DNA of 19,194 nucleotides from contig VHBD01000012.1 of NCBI GenBank assembly GCA_016872125.1, forward strand, positions 1-19,194, read 5' to 3'. The position numbers and the translations under genes were made by a program. The DNA is from Sphingomonadales bacterium. GTDB taxonomy: Bacteria > Bacteroidota > Bacteroidia > UBA7662. Shown piece by piece: positions 15,538-19,194 of this stretch. The notes below the pieces were generated by a model. It ran no database searches. It had not been told where the DNA came from and saw only the letters and a program-made list of their open reading frames with translations. Position 1 is the stretch's first letter. The number at the start of each line of letters is the position of its first letter.

Positions 15538-15702
15538 ATGGCCGTAAGTACCCTCAAGCGCAAAGCCGCCAAGAACAAAATCAAATCCACCTTGAGAAAT
15601 CAGAAACTCAAGGGAACCACTTTGGGTTCGTACAGCAACCCGAACCGGGTCGCAAGGGTATCCCTCTCGGAATCCATCGCCTCAGAAGAGGCCGGGGCTT
15701 AG
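15538..15702 (+). CDS. Small highly basic protein of unknown function
   Basis: A 54-residue protein not assigned to a known family. Residues 7-40 hold 11 Lys/Arg and no acidic residue (LKRKAAKNKIKSTLRNQKLK), while the last 14 residues are mildly acidic (SESIASEEAGA). There is no signal peptide or membrane segment. Charge and size are those of ribosome- or nucleic-acid-associated proteins, but no specific role is claimed. Support for a real gene comes from the exact -7 box ending 28 bp upstream, a compact fit between the speA stop (15466) and the convergent carboxylase stop (15757), and typical coding composition. Confidence 0.65.
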   Translation: MAVSTLKRKAAKNKIKSTLRNQKLKGTTLGSYSNPNRVARVSLSESIASEEAGA

Positions 15703-15729
15703 TCCTGAAGCTATTTCTAAATGAATACA

Positions 15730-15766
15730 GGGCTCAGGCCCAGGGCAAGTTTGTACTTAAACTTGC
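15730..15766. terminator. Two adjacent hairpins between convergent genes
   Basis: GGGC-TCAG-GCCC at 15730-15741 is followed by an 8-bp stem GCAAGTTT / AAACTTGC at 15745-15766 with a 6-base loop. They lie between the small basic protein stop (15702) and the carboxylase stop (15757), which falls in the second loop and stem. No T run follows on either strand, so intrinsic termination is uncertain. Confidence 0.35.
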
Positions 15767-17376
15767 AGAACTCCCATATTGAAGGCCTCGGTAACAGGGG
15801 CATGGTTAGCCGCCTCTATTCCCATTGAAATTACCTTACGGGTTCTCTGAGGATCAATAATCCCATCAATCCATAAACGCGCCGCGGCATACCTTGGATG
15901 GGTTTGGACCCTGTAATTGGCCTGGATCTCCTTCAAAAGGTGTTGTTCTGCTTCGGGGTCCAACAATTTTCCCGTTGCTTTGGCTGCAGAAGTTTGAATC
16001 TGCAAGAGAACTTTGGAGGCCTGTTCCCCGCCCATGACCGCAATTTCTGCAGAAGGCCATGCGACGATTAAGCGGGGATCGTAAGCTTTACCGCACATGG
16101 CGTAATTACCAGCTCCATAACTATGCCCGGTAATCACGGTGAATTTAGGAACCACGGAATTCGCCACGGCATTCACCATTTTGGCTCCATCCTTGATAAT
16201 GCCCCCATGTTCGGATCGAGATCCCACCATAAACCCGGTGACATCTTGCAGAAACACCAAAGGAATGCGACGCTGATTGCAATTGGCAATAAAACGCGTG
16301 GCCTTGTCAGCTGAATCAGAATAGATAACCCCACCAAATTGCATTTCACCTTGGGCATTCTTAACCACTTTGCGTTGGTTGGCGACGATGCCTACAGCCC
16401 AACCATCGATTCGGGCATAGACGCATAGAATACTTTGGCCGTAGCCCTCTTTGTAGGAGACCATGGAACCCTCATCCACCAGGCATTCCAACAACGGCAA
16501 CACATCATAGGGCTTGGCATTACCTGCAGGGAAAAGCTCGAATAAATCGCTTGCAGGCCTGCTGGGTTCTACAGTCGTAACTCGATCAAAACCTGCACGT
16601 TGAGGCTCTGCCAATTGGCTCACCAATTGACGTATTCGCTCTAAACAGGCTGCATCATTGGGCATTTTGTGATCCGTTACCCCACTGATCTCGCAGTGCG
16701 TTGTTGCTCCTCCTAGTTTTTCATTATCAACTTCTTCGCCAATCGCTGCCTTGACCAGGTAAGAGCCTGCCAAGAAAATACTCCCACTCCCTTCGACAAT
16801 CAAGGCTTCGTCGGACATGATTGGTAAATATGCCCCTCCTGCTACGCAAGATCCCATAACCGCCGCGATCTGTACGATACCCATGGAAGACATGCGTGCA
16901 TTGTTACGAAAAATTCTTCCGAAATGCTCTTTGTCTGCAAAGATCTCGTTTTGCATCGGCAAGTATATCCCGGCACTGTCCACCAAGTAGATAATCGGCA
17001 AACGGTTTTCCATCGCTATTTCCTGCGCTCTCAAATTCTTCTTTCCGGTGATCGGAAACCAAGCACCGGCTTTGACGGTGGCATCATTGGCCACTACCAC
17101 CACCAAACGTCCGTGGATATAACCCAAAACCACCACAACCCCTCCGGAAGGGCAACCGCCTTCCTCCTCATACATGCCCAACCCGGCCAATGCCCCAATT
17201 TCAAGACAATCCGTGCCGGGGTCCAGCAAGGCTGCAATGCGTTCTCTGGCAGACATTTTACCTTTTTCATGGAGACGAGCCATGGCCTTGGCCCCTCCGC
17301 CTTGGGCTATTTTCTCCTCCAATACCCGGAGTTCCTGCATGAGGTCTTCAAAGTAGGCTTTGCTTTCGGTGGACAT
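15757..17376 (-). CDS. Acyl-CoA carboxylase carboxyltransferase (beta) subunit, methylcrotonyl-CoA carboxylase type
   Basis: Transfers carboxyl from carboxybiotin to an acyl-CoA; the 3-methylcrotonyl-CoA type works in leucine degradation in the cytosol. The 539-residue length is that of the family. The N-terminal half has HEKGKMSARERIAALLDPG, FPITGKKNLRAQEIAMENRL, the first oxyanion region LVDSAGIYLPMQNE and GSCVAGGAYLP. GEEVDNEKLGGATTHCEISG then GVTDHK is MCC-like. The C-terminal half has GFMVGSRSEHGGIIKDGAKM and GHSYGAGNYAMCGKAYDPR, then VMGGEQASKVL. Propionyl-CoA carboxylase beta or a related acyl-CoA specificity is the main alternative. The biotin carboxylase/carrier subunit is not in the window. 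The start is the ATG at 17376. Confidence 0.88.
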   Translation of the reverse strand: MSTESKAYFEDLMQELRVLEEKIAQGGGAKAMARLHEKGKMSARERIAALLDPGTDCLEIGALAGLGMYEEEGGCPSGGVVVVLGYIHGRLVVVVANDATVKAGAWFPITGKKNLRAQEIAMENRLPIIYLVDSAGIYLPMQNEIFADKEHFGRIFRNNARMSSMGIVQIAAVMGSCVAGGAYLPIMSDEALIVEGSGSIFLAGSYLVKAAIGEEVDNEKLGGATTHCEISGVTDHKMPNDAACLERIRQLVSQLAEPQRAGFDRVTTVEPSRPASDLFELFPAGNAKPYDVLPLLECLVDEGSMVSYKEGYGQSILCVYARIDGWAVGIVANQRKVVKNAQGEMQFGGVIYSDSADKATRFIANCNQRRIPLVFLQDVTGFMVGSRSEHGGIIKDGAKMVNAVANSVVPKFTVITGHSYGAGNYAMCGKAYDPRLIVAWPSAEIAVMGGEQASKVLLQIQTSAAKATGKLLDPEAEQHLLKEIQANYRVQTHPRYAAARLWIDGIIDPQRTRKVISMGIEAANHAPVTEAFNMGVLQV

Positions 17377-17416
17377 ACGATTTAATTTGGGCTCAGGCTC
17401 TTACTTTTATAAGGCT

Positions 17417-17424
17417 CAAATTTA
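17417..17424 (-). promoter_or_regulatory. -7 promoter box of the acyl-CoA carboxylase gene
   Basis: TAAATTTG on the minus strand matches TAnnTTTG exactly and lies 41 bp upstream of the ATG at 17376. No well-spaced TTG was seen at -33. The remaining 17425-17500 sequence holds no recognised feature. Confidence 0.5.
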
Positions 17425-17505
17425 GACGATAACAGCCGTTCTGTCCTTCCTCAATCTTACTTGTTCCCATACCGGCCTGGCAAGGCAATTAGGCAAGGAA
17501 TAAAC

Positions 17506-17513
17506 TATCTTTG
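17506..17513 (+). promoter_or_regulatory. -7 promoter box of the SRP RNA gene
   Basis: TATCTTTG matches TAnnTTTG and is followed after about 5 nt by the start of the SRP RNA helix. No clear TTG lies at the -33 distance. Confidence 0.65.
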
Positions 17514-17516
17514 GGG

Positions 17517-17618
17517 CGAGGGTAAGTCTTGTACGACCAGCTCCTGCTTAATCCCCCAGGGTAGGAATACAGCAAGGGTAGGCGGTTGTAGCGGTGCGAT
17601 GCAAGTAGCTTACCCTTA
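17517..17618 (+). ncRNA. ffs: Signal recognition particle RNA (4.5S-like, small bacterial type)
   Basis: RNA of about 100 nt that binds Ffh and targets nascent membrane proteins. The ends pair perfectly: AGGGTAAG (17519-17526) with CTTACCCT (17609-17616). The conserved apical Ffh-binding hairpin is plain: CCCCCAGGGTAGGAATACAGC around 17553-17573, where GTA-GGAA-TAC carries the GGAA tetraloop and CAGG/AGCAAGGG form the asymmetric symmetric-loop core. A -7 box lies just upstream and a T-rich tract (TTATTTTTTT, 17616-17625) just downstream. Exact ends are inferred from the terminal helix. Confidence 0.88.
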
Positions 17619-17633
17619 TTTTTTTAAAAAAAT
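17616..17633 (+). terminator. T7-A7 tract after the SRP RNA
   Basis: ATTTTTTTAAAAAAAT (17618-17633) is self-complementary and follows the closing SRP helix directly. The GC-containing terminal helix plus T tract can act as an intrinsic terminator. Some read-through must occur if the transaldolase starting at 17640 has no other promoter. Confidence 0.5.
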
Positions 17634-17639
17634 TATTGC

Positions 17640-18302
17640 ATGGAATTCTTTATCGATACCGCCAATTTGGAACAAATTTCCCAAGCTCGCTCTTTAGGCA
17701 TCTTGGATGGGGTCACAACCAATCCCTCGCTAATGGCTAAAGAAGGCATCAAGGGTGAAGCTGCTGTGATGGAGCATTATCGCAACATTTGTCAAATTGT
17801 GGGTCAAAATGTGAGCGCGGAAGTCATTGCCACCGATTACGAGGGAATGATCAGGGAGGGTCAAGCATTGGCTGCCTTGCACCCCGCCATTGTGGTCAAG
17901 GTTCCAATGACCCGTGACGGAGTCCGTGCACTTACTACCTTCAGCCGGGAAGGTATTCGCACCAATTGCACTTTGATATTCAGTGCGGGCCAGGCCTTGC
18001 TTGCCGCCAAAGCGGGAGCGACGTATTTATCCCCTTTCATTGGACGGTTAGACGATATTAACATGGCGGGAATAGAACTCATTTCACAAATTGTTCAGAT
18101 TTACCGAGTTCAAGGCTATACCACCAAGATTCTTGCCGCCTCGATTCGCAGCAGCCTGCACATTGTGCAATGCGCCGAGGCCGGCGCTGATGTCGTAACA
18201 TGCCCTCTCTCAGCCATTGAAGGCCTGCTCCACCATCCTCTCACCGACAAAGGATTAGCCCAATTTCTGGCGGATCATGCCCGCAACAATGCGGCCTCCT
18301 GA
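17640..18302 (+). CDS. tal: Short-type transaldolase (Tal/FSA family)
   Basis: A 220-residue TIM-barrel class I aldolase moving dihydroxyacetone units in the pentose phosphate pathway. The start MEFFIDTANLEQI and TNPSLM are classic. The Schiff-base Lys is Lys87 in VVKVPMT, and Asp6 is conserved. Two residues that separate transaldolase from fructose-6-phosphate aldolase read as transaldolase: Glu61 in VSAEVIA (Gln59 in E. coli FSA) and Phe133 in YLSPFIGR (Tyr131 in FSA). The ATG lies about 20 nt behind the SRP RNA, leaving no room for a separate standard promoter. The 3' end overlaps the convergent glycosyltransferase by 28 bp. Confidence 0.95.
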   Translation: MEFFIDTANLEQISQARSLGILDGVTTNPSLMAKEGIKGEAAVMEHYRNICQIVGQNVSAEVIATDYEGMIREGQALAALHPAIVVKVPMTRDGVRALTTFSREGIRTNCTLIFSAGQALLAAKAGATYLSPFIGRLDDINMAGIELISQIVQIYRVQGYTTKILAASIRSSLHIVQCAEAGADVVTCPLSAIEGLLHHPLTDKGLAQFLADHARNNAAS

Positions 18303-19194
18303 GCAAGTCCAATCACCTCCCTTGCAAAGGGCTCCCAACGGTACGATTCGCTCAAACCTTGCATAGCCACGCGATAAGCCTCACGGTCTGTGGAGGTACA
18401 AAATCGCTGCAGCGCCACTGCCAAGGAGACTTCGTCGGGATCGCACAATTCCCCCGCCCCTGATCCTTCCAATACTTCTGCCAACCCTCCCACTTTGGTC
18501 ACCACCAACGGTAAGCCAAAATGCAAGGCCGCTTGGGTCACACCGCTTTGGGTGGCATGCCGATAAGGCAAGACCATCGCCTCAGCCGCCGAAAAGTATG
18601 AGGCAACCTGCTCGTCCGGAATAAAATGAGTCCTCAACACCACCCGATCGGCCAGACCAAGATCCTGAATGAGCTGCAGGTAAAGCTGCGGATTTTCATA
18701 AAATTCTCCTGCGACCAGCAATTTCCAACCTTTACCCTCAGGACTAGACCAAAAAGGGAAATCCGAGCAGGCCAAAGCTTGCAACAACAAATCCAAACCC
18801 TTGTAGGATCGTATTAGTCCAAAAAACAAAAGGTAACGAAAACCAGGTTCCAAAGTAATCCGGCTACAGGCCACGTCACGGTCCAACCTGGGGCCAAAAT
18901 GATCGTAAACCGGGTGCTTGAGGGCCTTACGAAGACCATGATAACCAAATGCTTCCGCCTGGCCGCCAACCGATTCTGACAAGGTCACTAGACCATCGGT
19001 TGCTCCCAGGATCCATCGGTTTAGGGGACCTGTTAAAGGAAAGGATTCATGGGGCAACAAATTATCGGCCAAGAGGATTCGTGGAGCCTTGCAACCCATG
19101 CTCGGCAAAAGACGCATCACCGAACCCAAGGAGGCGGCCAACCACGGAGTCCAGTAGCGAACCAAAATAAAATCAGGCTTCCAACCTGCAATGG
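18275..19194 (-). CDS. GT4-type glycosyltransferase, 5' partial
   Basis: Predicted GT-B fold enzyme transferring sugar from a nucleotide donor to a polysaccharide, lipid or similar acceptor. The frame is open through the right window edge: the last 30 bases encode IAGWKPDFIL, leading into VRYWTPWLAASLGS, so a TTG at 19165 is internal and not the start. About 306 residues are visible. The donor-binding half has LLFFGLIRSYKGLDLLLQAL, KLLVAGEFYENP, YFSAAEAMVLPYRHATQSG and TQAALHFGLPLVVTKVGGL ending in AEVLE, typical of family GT4. The N-terminal acceptor half is only partly present (LLADNLLPHE). The specific pathway cannot be told from the visible context. Confidence 0.88.
   Translation of the reverse strand, partial: IAGWKPDFILVRYWTPWLAASLGSVMRLLPSMGCKAPRILLADNLLPHESFPLTGPLNRWILGATDGLVTLSESVGGQAEAFGYHGLRKALKHPVYDHFGPRLDRDVACSRITLEPGFRYLLFFGLIRSYKGLDLLLQALACSDFPFWSSPEGKGWKLLVAGEFYENPQLYLQLIQDLGLADRVVLRTHFIPDEQVASYFSAAEAMVLPYRHATQSGVTQAALHFGLPLVVTKVGGLAEVLEGSGAGELCDPDEVSLAVALQRFCTSTDREAYRVAMQGLSESYRWEPFAREVIGLAQEAALLRA

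Noticed and set aside
16924..17385. A 153-codon plus-strand open frame opposite the carboxylase gene
   Set aside because: It is antisense to a strongly conserved enzyme and has no motif, promoter or start context of its own.
17461..17697. A 78-codon plus-strand open frame across the SRP RNA region
   Set aside because: The stretch is explained by the SRP RNA with paired ends and a GGAA tetraloop; the frame merely runs through it into the transaldolase start region.

Overview
The window is a gene-dense stretch of a Bacteroidota chromosome, most likely from an aquatic, Flavobacteriales-like or related bacterium. Three things support this. One protein ends in a type IX secretion (T9SS) type A sorting domain. 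Bacteroidota-type -7 boxes (TAnnTTTG) sit just upstream of many starts, and recognisable Shine-Dalgarno sequences are rare. A proton-pumping rhodopsin with Met at the colour-tuning position is typical of marine and freshwater Bacteroidota. No mobile element, CRISPR array, rRNA or tRNA was found.

Layout. Positions 1-1208 (+) hold the 3' part of a GH16 laminarinase-like glucanase with an Ig-like and dockerin-like tail. Positions 1266-2039 (-) encode the rhodopsin, with a terminator shared with the GH16 end. Positions 2275-6093 (-) encode a 1272-residue secreted multidomain protein: alpha/beta-hydrolase, four tandem carbohydrate-binding-like repeats, Ig-like, dockerin-like, cohesin-like and T9SS sorting domains. 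Positions 6171-7034 (-) encode an AraC-type regulator with a degenerate receiver domain. Positions 7273-8598 (-) encode imidazolonepropionase, divergent from an HtrA/DegP protease (8691-10142, +). A minus-strand cluster follows: arginase, arginyl-tRNA synthetase (3 bp apart) and a FloA flotillin. It is divergent from an arginine-decarboxylase-like PLP enzyme (14084-15466, +). Then come a 54-residue basic protein of unknown function (15538-15702, +), a methylcrotonyl-CoA carboxylase beta-type subunit (15757-17376, -), the SRP RNA gene (about 17517-17618, +), a short transaldolase starting about 20 nt after it, and the 3' part of a GT4 glycosyltransferase (-) running off the right edge.

How the genes may work together. 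The left part looks like polysaccharide use at the cell surface. Two secreted proteins share the same C-terminal Ig-plus-dockerin-like module. Only one of them has the T9SS anchor domain, and it also carries a cohesin-like domain, which raises the possibility of a non-covalent surface assembly. The rhodopsin could supply light-driven proton motive force, and a Gly at the antenna fenestration position hints at a carotenoid antenna. The middle and right parts are mostly housekeeping and amino-acid metabolism (histidine, arginine and leucine). Three arginine-consuming activities sit side by side around one 98-bp divergent promoter region.

Limits. All product calls come from reading motifs in the translated sequence; no database search was run. 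Both edge genes are truncated by the window.
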